A DNA stretch of 64,000 nucleotides from Bacteroidota bacterium (GTDB lineage: Bacteria; Bacteroidota; Bacteroidia; Bacteroidales; Lentimicrobiaceae), in assembly GCA_023417935.1 (NCBI GenBank), contig JAEZDY010000021.1, positions 62,001 through 126,000 of the forward strand, read 5' to 3'. The notes under the pieces were generated by a model that did not search any database, was not told where the DNA came from, and saw only the letters and a program-made list of their open reading frames with translations. The position numbers and the translations under genes were made by a program. Below, one piece after another: positions 43,771-53,017 of this stretch (position 1 is its first letter; the number at the start of each line of letters is the position of its first letter).

Positions 43771-45069
43771 ATGCTCAACTTGCCTACTCTAATGCTGAAA
43801 ATTTCAAAGGATAATTATACCGCTGCAGGCTTCTTTGCATTCTTTGGTCTGCTTGTTTATTCAATTTCACCTTTCTCAGGTTATTCTTACGACACCTTTT
43901 GCTGGATGGATTGGAGTAACTACATTTTTGAACATGGCCTGAAAAATATCTATAGCTCAAAAACTGATTATCTTCCCCTATATCATTATATATTATTTAT
44001 TTACGGAAAATTACAAGGAAGTGTACGCAACATAACTGACCATGTTCACCAGCTTAAATTGGTTACCTTGTTATTTGAGGCTGGTTCGGCTTTCATTCTC
44101 TATCATCTGTTAAAAGAAAAGTACAACAACACTCATAAAGCACTGCTATATTCGCTGTTTTATTTCTGTAACCTCGCCATACTTTACAATTGCCTGTTAT
44201 GGGGCCAGGTAGATGGGATTTACACCTTTTTCATCTTTGCATCAGTTATTTCGGCTTATAATAAGCGATTTTTCCCTGCAATATTATGTTTCATACTGGC
44301 TGTAAATATGAAACTTCAGGCTGTTATATATCTGCCGTTAGTTGCTGCACTGATTTTGCCTTCCATACAAGTAACTGGCTCCCGAAAGGTATTATTATCA
44401 GTATTAAGTGTAATGCTTATACAAATTATGATAATTCTCCCTTTTGTGTTAAGTGGTCAATTTGAAAATCTTATGAAGGTAGTTACAGGCTCAGTTGGTA
44501 AATACCCCTTCATTTCGTTGAATGCATATAATTTTTGGTATTTAATGGTTGATGGTGATTTATGTACCACAGAGGATACTGCAACATTTGCAGGTATAGC
44601 CTATATGAGGTGGGGACAACTGATGTTTATTCTAACTGGATTTGCTGCCTTGTTTCACCTGATTAAGCCTAATATTTTGTTTCTCTTAAAAAATAAACCC
44701 TTTGAAGTGGCATTATGGAAAATACTGATTACGGCAGCTTTAATTCCACTATTGTTCTTTTACTTTAATACACAAATGCATGAAAGGTATTCCCACCCGG
44801 CATTAATATTCATTGCTGCTTATGCACTTCTATATAAAAGACCATTATTGCTGGTAATTGTTAGTATTGCATACTTTATCAACCTTGAAGATGTACATCG
44901 GTTTATGAATTACAAGAATTACCATACTTATATTATGTCAGCAGATTTTACTGCTACTTTGTATGGCGTATGCATCACATGGTTGTTCATTGATCTCTAT
45001 GAAATGAAACCATTCAGTTTCATGAAGCATAAACAAGTGAAGAACTCAATGGCTGATAATCAGATCTAA
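43771..45069 (+). CDS. Polytopic membrane glycosyltransferase-like protein (GT-C fold)
   Basis: The 432-residue protein has about 10 TM helices. An acidic first loop has YSYDTFCWMDWSNYIFEHG (about residue 30-45), followed by YLPLYHYILFIYG and later LLWGQVDGIYTFFIFAS. Those features are typical of dolichyl/polyprenyl-phosphate-dependent mannosyltransferase-like GT-C enzymes. The acceptor is unknown. In-frame ATGs at 43708, 43771 and 43792 are possible; I chose 43771 because the earlier one adds a second hydrophobic stretch without support. The 3' end is copied downstream as a repeat. Confidence 0.7.
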   Translation: MLNLPTLMLKISKDNYTAAGFFAFFGLLVYSISPFSGYSYDTFCWMDWSNYIFEHGLKNIYSSKTDYLPLYHYILFIYGKLQGSVRNITDHVHQLKLVTLLFEAGSAFILYHLLKEKYNNTHKALLYSLFYFCNLAILYNCLLWGQVDGIYTFFIFASVISAYNKRFFPAILCFILAVNMKLQAVIYLPLVAALILPSIQVTGSRKVLLSVLSVMLIQIMIILPFVLSGQFENLMKVVTGSVGKYPFISLNAYNFWYLMVDGDLCTTEDTATFAGIAYMRWGQLMFILTGFAALFHLIKPNILFLLKNKPFEVALWKILITAALIPLLFFYFNTQMHERYSHPALIFIAAYALLYKRPLLLVIVSIAYFINLEDVHRFMNYKNYHTYIMSADFTATLYGVCITWLFIDLYEMKPFSFMKHKQVKNSMADNQI

Positions 45070-45099
45070 ATATAAAGCCTGGCAGATAATCAGATCTAA
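45052..45099. repeat. 30-bp-period duplication of the GT-C gene 3' end including its stop codon
   Basis: GCTGATAATCAGATCTAA (45052-45069) ends in the stop codon. It recurs at 45082-45099 with one mismatch. Confidence 0.9.
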
Positions 45100-45119
45100 C
45101 CTTAAAGGCATAAGAATCT

Positions 45120-45893
45120 ATGAAGATAGCAACATATAATGTGAATGGTGTAAATGGCAGATTGCCAGTGTTACTGCAGTGGCTGGAGCAGGCATCACCC
45201 GATGTTGTTTGCCTGCAGGAATTAAAGGCGCCGCAGGAGAAATTTCCTTTGATAGCCATTCAGGAGGCTGGATATTACGCTATATGGAATGGCCAGAAAA
45301 GTTGGAATGGGGTTGCCATTCTCACTAAAAATAAGCCTGCAGAAGAAATAAGACGTGCCTTGCCCGGTGATGACGATGATTCACATAGCCGGTATATTGA
45401 GGCTATGATTGATGGAATTACCATTGGCTGCTTGTATCTTCCTAATGGTAATCCGTTACCGGGACCTAAGTTCGATTATAAGCTTAAATGGTTCGACCGG
45501 CTCACCAGGCATGCTGCCGAATTGATTGCAACAGGTGATAAAGTGATTCTAACAGGTGATTACAATGTAATGCCCACAGAAAAAGACGTTTATAAGCCCG
45601 AGCGCTGGGTAAATGATGCACTCTTCAGGCCAGAGGTTAGAGCAGCATTTAAAGCAATTGTTGACCAGGGATGGACTGATGCAATCAGGAAGTTATATCC
45701 TGAAGAAACTATCTATACTTTCTGGGATTATTTCCGCAATGCTTATGCACGTAATGCAGGACTTCGCATTGATCATTTCCTGCTAAGTCCTGCCATTGCC
45801 CCTTCGTTGGTTGCAGCCGGAGTGGACAAAGAAGTAAGGGGCTGGGAAAAAACCAGTGATCATGCACCTGTGTGGATAGAGATTTCAGATTAA
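45120..45893 (+). CDS. xthA: Exodeoxyribonuclease III
   Basis: The 257-residue AP endonuclease/3'-5' exonuclease has the EEP fold. Motifs are KIATYNVNGVNGRLP at the start, VCLQELKAP with the metal-binding Glu, GDYNVMPTEKDVY, the RIDHFLLSP segment and the catalytic SDHAPVWIE at the C-terminus. It repairs abasic sites and trims blocked 3' ends. The start is the first ATG, 20 bases after a repeat. It converges on the VOC gene. Confidence 0.96.
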   Translation: MKIATYNVNGVNGRLPVLLQWLEQASPDVVCLQELKAPQEKFPLIAIQEAGYYAIWNGQKSWNGVAILTKNKPAEEIRRALPGDDDDSHSRYIEAMIDGITIGCLYLPNGNPLPGPKFDYKLKWFDRLTRHAAELIATGDKVILTGDYNVMPTEKDVYKPERWVNDALFRPEVRAAFKAIVDQGWTDAIRKLYPEETIYTFWDYFRNAYARNAGLRIDHFLLSPAIAPSLVAAGVDKEVRGWEKTSDHAPVWIEISD

Positions 45894-45961
45894 TGACAGC
45901 ACCATGTTTAGTCAAAAAATGCATGACAGCACCTTGTTTTGTCTAAAAAAAAAGCAGCACC
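45893..45961. repeat. 30-bp-period repeat starting at the xthA stop codon
   Basis: ATGACAGCACC begins on the last base of the xthA stop (45893-45903) and recurs at 45923-45933. A third partial copy, GCAGCACC, is at 45954-45961 and forms one arm of the VOC gene terminator. Confidence 0.75.
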
Positions 45962-45977
45962 AGGTTCACTGATGCTG
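45945..45977 (-). terminator. Rho-independent terminator of the VOC gene
   Basis: On the minus strand CAGCATCAG pairs with CTGGTGCTG (one G-U) across a 5-base loop, followed by C and nine T. It lies 80 bases beyond the stop at 46058. Confidence 0.75.
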
Positions 45978-46057
45978 TTCTATGAAAATTCTGATAATGT
46001 TCTTTTGCCGTGCTACCTTAGCTTAATGAAGCAGTTGGACATTTGAGTTTACTATAA

Positions 46058-46501
46058 TTACTGCGACATTTGGTTTGCACCGGGTATTTCATAATCAACC
46101 ATCCAGTTGATTCCATACTTATCAGTAAGCATTCCGAATAAAGAACCCCAGAATGTTTTTTCCATTGGCATGGTTACTTGTCCTCCTTGCGATAGTCCTT
46201 CAAATACACGTCGGGCTTCCTCTTCATTCTCAGGGCTTAGGGTAAGGGATATATTTGTTCCGGCAACAAAATGTTCTTCGTATGCTGTTGGAACATCACT
46301 TCCCATTAATACAGAACCCCCGCCAAGCGGAAGTCCGATGTGCATAATCTTCTCTGCATCTGCAGGGTCATGTTTGTTTTCAGCCGGCATATCCTTAAAC
46401 CGTCCAATATAAGTGAAATCTCCTCCAAGAATGGATTTGTAAAAATTAAATGCTTCTTCACAATTACCTTTGAAATTTACATAAGGATTTAGCTTTACCA
46501 T
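46058..46501 (-). CDS. VOC-superfamily protein (PhnB/glyoxalase-bleomycin resistance fold)
   Basis: The 147-residue protein begins KLNPYVNFKGNCEEAFNFYKSILGGDF, the start of PhnB-like VOC proteins. It continues with the paired beta-alpha-beta-beta-beta modules, including MHIGLPLGGGSVLMGSD and FWGSLFGMLTDKYGINWMVDY. Many members have no known activity; despite the old PhnB name it need not act on phosphonate. It is transcribed alone and ends at a clear terminator. Confidence 0.88.
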   Translation of the reverse strand: MVKLNPYVNFKGNCEEAFNFYKSILGGDFTYIGRFKDMPAENKHDPADAEKIMHIGLPLGGGSVLMGSDVPTAYEEHFVAGTNISLTLSPENEEEARRVFEGLSQGGQVTMPMEKTFWGSLFGMLTDKYGINWMVDYEIPGANQMSQ

Positions 46502-46699
46502 AATAGTGTATTATTTGCGGTTAATAAATAATGGATCATGTTTAAACAATTGGGTTTTGGATTAGTTGTGTCGCTTTCTATCCTTATCTCAAACCGAATA
46601 AGGATCTGTTTCATTCTAATTAATTATTCTTAATCTGAAAATACTGGAATCTATATCAATGAGACCAGATCACTAAACAAGTTACAGGAACATGAAACG

Positions 46700-48622
46700 C
46701 TAGAGCTTTACTTTCTGGCTAAAAGTGCCTGATTCAGTAACTATATTAATTATATAAATACCGTTTGGCAATTCTCCTACCGGCACGGAATAGCTCATGG
46801 TGTTTTGTGATGCAGTGCTTGTAACTGCCCCATTGCATTGGCTTAGGATATCTCGATAAACCCTCATACCGTTCATTGAGTAGATTGAAATACTTGCTTT
46901 ACCCATTGATCTCCCCGAAATAAGGAGGTTTTGACCTTCGTTCACAACTTTGATACCCTGATTTTCAATGGGATTACGTGAAGTGCTTGTTGGAAGTATT
47001 ACAAAAGACTGCTCTTCAGTAAATGGTGATGCAGCGAATGATTGGTCAATTGCTTGAAGGCTGTAATAGTAAGTGCCCGGTTGCAGACTTCTGATAATGG
47101 CAAAGGTATTGGCTGCCATGTTACCGACTGCTGGTAAGTATCTTGCTCCAGTAGTAACATTACCATTTGGTGAAAGGATATCACTTGTTCCCGGTGAAGT
47201 ACCAATGCGCAGATTATAGGTTATTGCCGGGGATGGCGTCTGGAGATCAGTTGATCGTTGCCAGTTAAATATTACAAAATCTTCCCAGGTATAAGTATCA
47301 GTAATTACGGGAACAGAAGGATGTGTATTTTGTTGAAAACCGATACCGGTTATAAGGTCATTCCTGTAAAACATCCTGACCGCGTTGCCCGAAACGCCAA
47401 TTAAAAGTAGGTCAATGTCACCATCAATGTCATAATCGCCCCATGTAGATGCTGACCTTTCAGCAAAAGCCAGACCGGCAGGAACTTCAGTGTATCCGCC
47501 TATTCCATCATTATTATAGAGTCGGGTAAATGAATCACCACACGTCGAATTCTGACCTGCCAGCATAACATCAAGGTCGCTATCGTTATCATAGTCAATC
47601 CAATCAGCAGGTCCTAGAGCAGTACCCACAAGTCCGGCATTGGCATTGGTAAATGACCCAACAGAATTGTTTCGGTAGATATATGATACGGCAAGCAGAT
47701 TGTAGTCTTTACCTGTAAACATTATATCAAGGTACCCATCCATATCAAAATCACCCCATCTTGCTGTTCCGGCAATGGCTCCTTCAATGGCCACATCAAG
47801 GCGGGAAAAGGTACCGCCGTTGTTGGTCATTACATAGGCAGAGGCTGAGCCATCATCACCAACCATTAACAGATCCATGTCGCCGTCGTTATCATAATCA
47901 CCCCAAGCCACTGAGGGTGAATTCATAGCAGGTAGACCTGCTTCAATTTCGGTAAAAGTGCCATTGCCGTTATTATGGTATAGTTTTGAAGACCAATTGC
48001 CCGAAAGAACAATGTCAGCATAGCCATCATTATCATAATCGCCAAAAGCCACATCTCCATCAGCGCCTGCAGGATATAATGTGCTATCAACAAGCTGGAA
48101 CTGTAAACTCCCTGTATTTCTATATAAATGAGTAGCATTGCCACCAACTCCCTGGCCGGTAATGATTACATCAAACAGTCCATCATGGTCATAATCAGCA
48201 ACCGAAAGTGCACAATTATACAAGCCTCTGAGGTTTGCTGCCACCACTTCAGCGAATTCGCCATTCACATTCTCAAATGCTTTCGCTACAGGATTATATG
48301 CCGTATTCTGACCTGACATCACGAGATCGAGATCACCATCATTATCCAGGTCAACAAATGAAACAGCACCTCTGCCTAATCCGGGAAAGGGATTAGACAC
48401 CGAAGTAAATGGTTGGGAAGAGGAATTATACGGCAACAGAAGTGCTCCAAGTATAACTATATGAAGAGCGTATTTATAAAGGATGAGCGTGAATTTAGAA
48501 AGGATGTCTGCGTTTCCAGGAGAAAGATTTGCGTTTCCATAAGAAAGCATGTTTGCGTATCCTAAAGCATGAATGTTAGTGTACTTAACAATGTTAAGAA
48601 CTTTAGCGTATTGATGTTTCAT
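46700..48622 (-). CDS. FG-GAP/VCBS-repeat secreted protein with type A T9SS domain
   Basis: The product is up to 640 residues. Seven FG-GAP/VCBS-like repeats (residues about 85-425) each carry a calcium-binding DxDxDG motif, for example DLDNDGDLDLVMSG, DYDNDGYADIVLSG and DYDIDGDIDLLLIG. An FnIII-like region follows (about 450-545). The C-terminal 85 residues are a type A sorting domain ending FSQKVKL. The hydrophobic signal (ALHIVILGALLLPYNSSSQ) lies at residues about 52-70, unusually far from the start. The first 50 residues are encoded by a tandem array. The true start may be at Met25 (48550) or later. It begins 23 bases after dsbD and is probably cotranscribed. Confidence 0.8.
   Translation of the reverse strand: MKHQYAKVLNIVKYTNIHALGYANMLSYGNANLSPGNADILSKFTLILYKYALHIVILGALLLPYNSSSQPFTSVSNPFPGLGRGAVSFVDLDNDGDLDLVMSGQNTAYNPVAKAFENVNGEFAEVVAANLRGLYNCALSVADYDHDGLFDVIITGQGVGGNATHLYRNTGSLQFQLVDSTLYPAGADGDVAFGDYDNDGYADIVLSGNWSSKLYHNNGNGTFTEIEAGLPAMNSPSVAWGDYDNDGDMDLLMVGDDGSASAYVMTNNGGTFSRLDVAIEGAIAGTARWGDFDMDGYLDIMFTGKDYNLLAVSYIYRNNSVGSFTNANAGLVGTALGPADWIDYDNDSDLDVMLAGQNSTCGDSFTRLYNNDGIGGYTEVPAGLAFAERSASTWGDYDIDGDIDLLLIGVSGNAVRMFYRNDLITGIGFQQNTHPSVPVITDTYTWEDFVIFNWQRSTDLQTPSPAITYNLRIGTSPGTSDILSPNGNVTTGARYLPAVGNMAANTFAIIRSLQPGTYYYSLQAIDQSFAASPFTEEQSFVILPTSTSRNPIENQGIKVVNEGQNLLISGRSMGKASISIYSMNGMRVYRDILSQCNGAVTSTASQNTMSYSVPVGELPNGIYIINIVTESGTFSQKVKL
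48486..48612. repeat. Degenerate 19-27 bp array inside the apparent N-terminus of the FG-GAP gene
   Basis: On the minus strand units begin ACGC or ACAC, for example ACGCAAACATGCTTTCTTATGG, ACGCAAATCTTTCTCCTGGA and ACGCAGACATCCTTTC, recurring every 19-27 bases. In the reading frame this gives GYANMLS, YGNANLS and PGNADILS. Confidence 0.7.
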
Positions 48623-48645
48623 AAGTGGCTTTTTACGCCACTAAT

Positions 48646-50862
48646 TTACTTCTTTCTGAATTCCTTCAAACCATTGTCGAGAAATTCAACGAAATTATCC
48701 ACATCAAGATCATATGCCTTTGGTTGCACAAGCAATTCACCATTGGTATCAAGCAACACATAGTAGGGCTGGGCATTCACGTTAAAGCGGCTGATTTGGA
48801 AATCAGCGTATTTCTTACCGATGGTTTTCTTCACTTTACCATCATATTTTGAAGTGATCCACTCACTTACTGGTAGCTGTGTTTTGTCGTCAACATACAA
48901 TGCGATCACTATATAATCTTCCTTCAGGCGCTTTAGCACCCTTGGGTCAGCCCATACACGTGCTTCCATCTCACGACAATTAACACAACCATGACCAGTA
49001 AAATCAATAAAAACAGGCTTGTTTAGTTTTTGTGCACAGGCAAGTCCCTGTTCGTAATCGAAGTAACCATATAATCCGTGAGGCAGATGCAGAATATCAC
49101 CATGCTTGGGAGCATCGCAAAGACCATTGTCAAGAGCTCCTGAAGTCCGGTCAACATTTGCTGAACCTGATGATGAGAACACTTCTACGTTTTCCCGAAT
49201 AATTCTGTTAAGGTCGAAATCATGTGTTGCCTGAGGTGGCAGGTAGCCCGATAAAGCTTTAAGTGGTGCACCAAACATACCCGGAATAAGGTAAAGCACA
49301 AAAGTAAAGGTAATGATAGCAAGTGTGAGGCGCGGCACACTCAGGTACCTGAGTTCAGTATCGTGCGCTAACTTAAGTTTACCCAGCAGATACAGGCCCA
49401 TGAGCGCAAAGATGATTATCCAGAAAGCCAGGTATATTTCCCTGTCAAGGATTCCCCAATGGTATGTTTGATCAGCAATGCTGAGGAATTTGAGACCAAG
49501 AGCCAGTTCAATAAAACCAAGTACTACTTTCACTGAATTTAGCCAGCCACCTGATTTGGGCATATTATTAAGCCACCGTGGGAAAAAGGCAAATAATGTA
49601 AACGGAAGTGCAAATGCCAGTGAAAAGCCAAGCATTCCGATAATAGGCATTAGTACTTCACCCCCTGCTGAAGCAACAAGGATTGCTCCAACGATTGGAC
49701 CGGTGCAAGAGAATGAAACAAGCACCAATGTAAATGCCATAAAGAAAGAACCCATGATTCCACCTCTGTCAGCCTGTGCATCTGACTTATTGATCATCCA
49801 GCTTGGCAGAGTAATTTCAAACATGCCAAGGAAAGATGCAGCAAAGAATACGAAGATGAGGAAAAAGAGAATGTTGGGTAACCAGTGTGTACTAAGGAAA
49901 TTGGCAAAGTTGGCACCAAGTGTAACTGCTACGATAGTACCTATCACGGTATATATAAGGATTATTGAAAGTCCATAAATAAACGCCTGTGTTTTAGCTT
50001 TAACTTTATCTTTTTCTTTAAGGAAAAAGGTCACTGTCATAGGAATCATTGGAAACACGCAAGGTGTAAGAATGGCTGCTAGTCCGGCGAGGAAGGAAAG
50101 TATGAAAAGTGTAAGGAGTGAATCTTCTTTTTTCTCGCCTGCGGCTATTTCTTTAACAGTAGTTTCATCAATAGTGGTATCAGCAGTTGTTTTTTCGGCA
50201 ATAGCTGCTGAATCGGTTTCACTTCCTGTGCTTACTTCATTGCCAGACACTGCAGCAGTTGTCCCGTTCGTTGAAAGGCTGCTTGAATTTCCGTTCGTTG
50301 AAGTGCCGTTTGAGGTTCCGTTCGTTGAAGTGCTGTTTGATGGAGTGCCCCCTGATGTAGTTGATGTTGTAGATGACCCTGAGGCTTCAGGATTTCCCTT
50401 TATGCTGAATTCAAAATCAACCTCATTTGGAGGAAGACATTGCTTATCATCACAACACATGAATTCAAGGAATCCCTTGATCTTGAAATCCTTATTACTG
50501 AGTACTTTGATTTTCTGTTTAAATATTGCTTCATCAGCAAAATATTTCAATACCATATCGAAGTTAGGATCAAACTCCTCAATAGCTTTTGGTTCTGTTA
50601 CCTTGCCAACCAGAGCATAATTCTTGCTTGGCTCAAATGTAAAAGTTGTTGGTACAGGCCCATTGGGTTTTATGTCCTGTGAATATAGGTGCCATGTTTT
50701 ATCAATGGTAGCTTTCATTATCAGTTCAACTTCACCTGCATTGATCTGTTTTGTGCTAAAGCTCCACTTAACAGGTGTAAGTATCTGCGACAGAGCAGTT
50801 AGATTGAAGGAGAGAAGGAAAAGAGCAGTAATGATTATGCCTGAAACATATTGTTTTTTCAT
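48646..50862 (-). CDS. dsbD: Thiol:disulfide interchange protein DsbD
   Basis: The 738-residue protein passes electrons from cytosolic thioredoxin to periplasmic substrates. A signal peptide is followed by the N-terminal DsbD-alpha-like domain (about 30-160) with CCDDKQCLPP. A Ser/Thr/Asn/Gly linker of about 75 residues leads to the eight-TM CcdA-like core (about 250-560; ILTPCVFPMIPMTV and SFSCTGPIVG with the redox Cys pair). The C-terminal thioredoxin domain has GHGCVNCREMEARVW with a CVNC active site. The linker is encoded by a 27-bp coding repeat. It lies upstream of the FG-GAP T9SS gene and downstream of tilS. Confidence 0.94.
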   Translation of the reverse strand: MKKQYVSGIIITALFLLSFNLTALSQILTPVKWSFSTKQINAGEVELIMKATIDKTWHLYSQDIKPNGPVPTTFTFEPSKNYALVGKVTEPKAIEEFDPNFDMVLKYFADEAIFKQKIKVLSNKDFKIKGFLEFMCCDDKQCLPPNEVDFEFSIKGNPEASGSSTTSTTSGGTPSNSTSTNGTSNGTSTNGNSSSLSTNGTTAAVSGNEVSTGSETDSAAIAEKTTADTTIDETTVKEIAAGEKKEDSLLTLFILSFLAGLAAILTPCVFPMIPMTVTFFLKEKDKVKAKTQAFIYGLSIILIYTVIGTIVAVTLGANFANFLSTHWLPNILFFLIFVFFAASFLGMFEITLPSWMINKSDAQADRGGIMGSFFMAFTLVLVSFSCTGPIVGAILVASAGGEVLMPIIGMLGFSLAFALPFTLFAFFPRWLNNMPKSGGWLNSVKVVLGFIELALGLKFLSIADQTYHWGILDREIYLAFWIIIFALMGLYLLGKLKLAHDTELRYLSVPRLTLAIITFTFVLYLIPGMFGAPLKALSGYLPPQATHDFDLNRIIRENVEVFSSSGSANVDRTSGALDNGLCDAPKHGDILHLPHGLYGYFDYEQGLACAQKLNKPVFIDFTGHGCVNCREMEARVWADPRVLKRLKEDYIVIALYVDDKTQLPVSEWITSKYDGKVKKTIGKKYADFQISRFNVNAQPYYVLLDTNGELLVQPKAYDLDVDNFVEFLDNGLKEFRKK
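50264..50344. repeat. 27-bp in-frame coding repeat in the DsbD linker
   Basis: CCGTTCGTTGAA recurs at 50264, 50291 and 50318, exactly 27 bases apart. It encodes a 9-residue Ser/Thr/Asn/Gly repeat (STNGTSNGT type) in the linker between domains. Confidence 0.85.
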
Positions 50863-50921
50863 CCTTTGGTAAACTTGAAATTAATAATGCTAACCTTTAT
50901 AAGAGTATGAATTAAAAAGCT

Positions 50922-52256
50922 TTAATCAAGCAGTTCAATCTTTAGAATTTCTTCAGTATCATTGGTGATGCGAAAAGGATTTGCAATACGATGGCCAACC
51001 AACCAAACAATGGTATTCCCAGCAATAAGCAACCAGGCGTTTTCCTTTTCAACGATCGAGAATTTATTGTCAATGAAATAATCACTTAATTTTTTATTGT
51101 TATTCATACCATATGGAATGAACGCATCACCCTCCCTCCATTTCCTTAACTTAAGAGGGTAATTAATTTTTGAGGCATCAAGTAATGCTATATTTCCACT
51201 TTTGGGAATCCTGAGTTCATCACTGTTAGTAATCTTTGAAATCTTGAGGTGAATGGGCTTGGTGATTTCATTAATATCCTCTTCAATATAAGTTTCAGCA
51301 GGTGAGTCACTAGTTTCTTGTCCGCTTTCAGTAATAATAAGGCATTCGCGGTCTTTCAGCAATCTGTGTGTAGATGAATAGAATTGCTTTCCAGGAATAT
51401 CATTTAAGGCTTGGGCAATTTCGATACATACTGAGCGATTGAATGAATAAGGTTGCAATAGCTCATATAAATAGAGGTCTACCGGCTGAAATTGAATTAA
51501 GTCATGGATACTAATTTTAACAATCCCATCCTCTTCTTTAATCAAATTATCGGACAGTTGCTTTAAATGGCTCCGGAGAATATGTTCAGCATCCCTGATT
51601 CTATCAATTGTTGCAGTAATAGTTTTGCGGAAATCAGGATTAATATCACCAAGCAAGGGAATAAGATCATGTCGAATTTTATTCCGCACATATTTAGTAG
51701 TCCTGTTTGAACTATCTTCTCTAAAGGCAATTGCTTCATCTGATGCAAATTCTTCAATCTTCCGTCTGAAAGCAAACATCATAGGATGCACTATATTTAT
51801 CCTGAAAGGAAGTATTCCATGCAAACCACTGATACCTGTACCCCTAAGCACATTGATAAAGAAGGTTTCAATCTGATCATCCAGATGATGGGCAGTGGCT
51901 ACTGCATTATAGCCTTCAGTATGCAATAACTCCTCAAACCACTCATATCTGAGGGTACGGGCAGCCATTTGAACTGATATTTTATTAAAACCGGCGTATT
52001 CACGGGTCTTAAAGTGTTTTACAAAAAAAGGTACTTTATAAACTTCAGCCATAGAAGCAACAAAAGCCTCATCCTGATTTGATTCAGCACCTCTTAAACC
52101 AAAGTTACAATGTGCGATTGCATAATTATAACCAGCCCTGTGAAACAGTTCGGCCATTACCATTGAATCAACACCTCCGCTGACTGCCAATAGAATAGGA
52201 TCGGCGGGACTGAACAGAGCATGCTGTTCAACATATTCCTGCAATTGTTCAAGCAT
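50922..52256 (-). CDS. tilS: tRNA(Ile)-lysidine synthase
   Basis: The 444-residue enzyme attaches lysine to C34 of the AUA-decoding tRNA-Ile. The PP-loop motif ILLAVSGGVDSMVMAELFH is at about residues 22-40. The region HCNFGLRGAESNQDEAFV and TAHHLDDQIETFFINVLRGTG are typical. The C-terminal TilS_C domain has LRKWREGDAFIPYGMNNNKKLSDYFID. Length fits the family. A -7 box lies just upstream and dsbD follows after 59 bases. Confidence 0.95.
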   Translation of the reverse strand: MLEQLQEYVEQHALFSPADPILLAVSGGVDSMVMAELFHRAGYNYAIAHCNFGLRGAESNQDEAFVASMAEVYKVPFFVKHFKTREYAGFNKISVQMAARTLRYEWFEELLHTEGYNAVATAHHLDDQIETFFINVLRGTGISGLHGILPFRINIVHPMMFAFRRKIEEFASDEAIAFREDSSNRTTKYVRNKIRHDLIPLLGDINPDFRKTITATIDRIRDAEHILRSHLKQLSDNLIKEEDGIVKISIHDLIQFQPVDLYLYELLQPYSFNRSVCIEIAQALNDIPGKQFYSSTHRLLKDRECLIITESGQETSDSPAETYIEEDINEITKPIHLKISKITNSDELRIPKSGNIALLDASKINYPLKLRKWREGDAFIPYGMNNNKKLSDYFIDNKFSIVEKENAWLLIAGNTIVWLVGHRIANPFRITNDTEEILKIELLD

Positions 52257-52260
52257 GAGG

Positions 52261-52268
52261 CAAAATTA
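52261..52268 (-). promoter_or_regulatory. -7 box (TAATTTTG) for tilS
   Basis: On the minus strand TAATTTTG ends 4 bases before the ATG at 52256, implying a nearly leaderless mRNA. No -33 box at normal spacing. Confidence 0.35.
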
Positions 52269-52424
52269 ATAAAAGCTCATGAATAAATGTGTTAATAAAA
52301 TACAATTAAGAAACGTACCAACAAACCACATTATGTAACTGTTAGAACTGTCACTACCAGGTAATTAAAGCTTAGTAGTTTAAAAAATTATGACTAGGAG
52401 GGTGTGGATATTAATCATCCTCTT

Positions 52425-52462
52425 TTAAATAGAAAGTAGATTCTTAAATAGACAGTAGATTA
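52425..52462. repeat. 19-bp direct repeat upstream of the GNAT gene
   Basis: TTAAATAGAAAGTAGATTC at 52425-52443 recurs at 52444-52462 with two mismatches. Confidence 0.75.
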
Positions 52463-52470
52463 TCAAAATT

Positions 52471-52764
52471 ATGGATATTCAGAAAAAAGAAAGTGGCAGA
52501 ACCGGCAAACTTGTAGTAATAGAAAATAACGAAGAACTGGCCGACATAGGGTACCTTATCAATGACGAAGGCAATTATGTTATTGAACATACAAGCGTTG
52601 ATGAAAAGCTAAGTGGGCAGGGTGTTGGACAAAAACTAATAGATGCTATGGTTGACCTTGCGAGGGAAACTAACAAAAAGATCATACCCGCTTGTGATTT
52701 TGCAAAGAAAATCTTTCAACGAAATGAAAGCAGATATGCGGATATCTGGGATAAAAGGGATTAA
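52471..52764 (+). CDS. Small GNAT-like N-acetyltransferase (YidJ/COG2388 type)
   Basis: The 97-residue protein has DIGYLINDEGNYVIEHTSVDEKLSGQGVGQKLIDAMVDLAR in two parts: a beta core and the acetyl-CoA loop SGQGVGQKL at about residues 50-58. IIPACDFAKKIFQRN follows, with the Cys and the PxCxFxxxxFxRxP-like motif of this compact family. These mini-GNATs lack the full acetyltransferase fold. Some are thought to acetylate small substrates, but the function is open. It lies alone and downstream of a 19-bp repeat. Confidence 0.85.
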   Translation: MDIQKKESGRTGKLVVIENNEELADIGYLINDEGNYVIEHTSVDEKLSGQGVGQKLIDAMVDLARETNKKIIPACDFAKKIFQRNESRYADIWDKRD

Positions 52765-53017
52765 GAGTGTGGGGCATGAAAAGTTAATTTTGCGATATAT
52801 AGGGTTAGATTCAACAGGAAATTTTCCCTTGCAAAACGTATCTATTGTGTAACCTGCTGGTAAAGAAAGATTTAAAACCAACGAGATGATATTCTGGTTT
52901 TGGGTAAATTTAATAACTTTACAGCAGTACATCTTAATATGCAACCTTTTTAAAAGTGTGTAGTCTTATAACTCGTACAACACTCTTTTTAAGTAATAAC
53001 CCCACACCATACAACCA

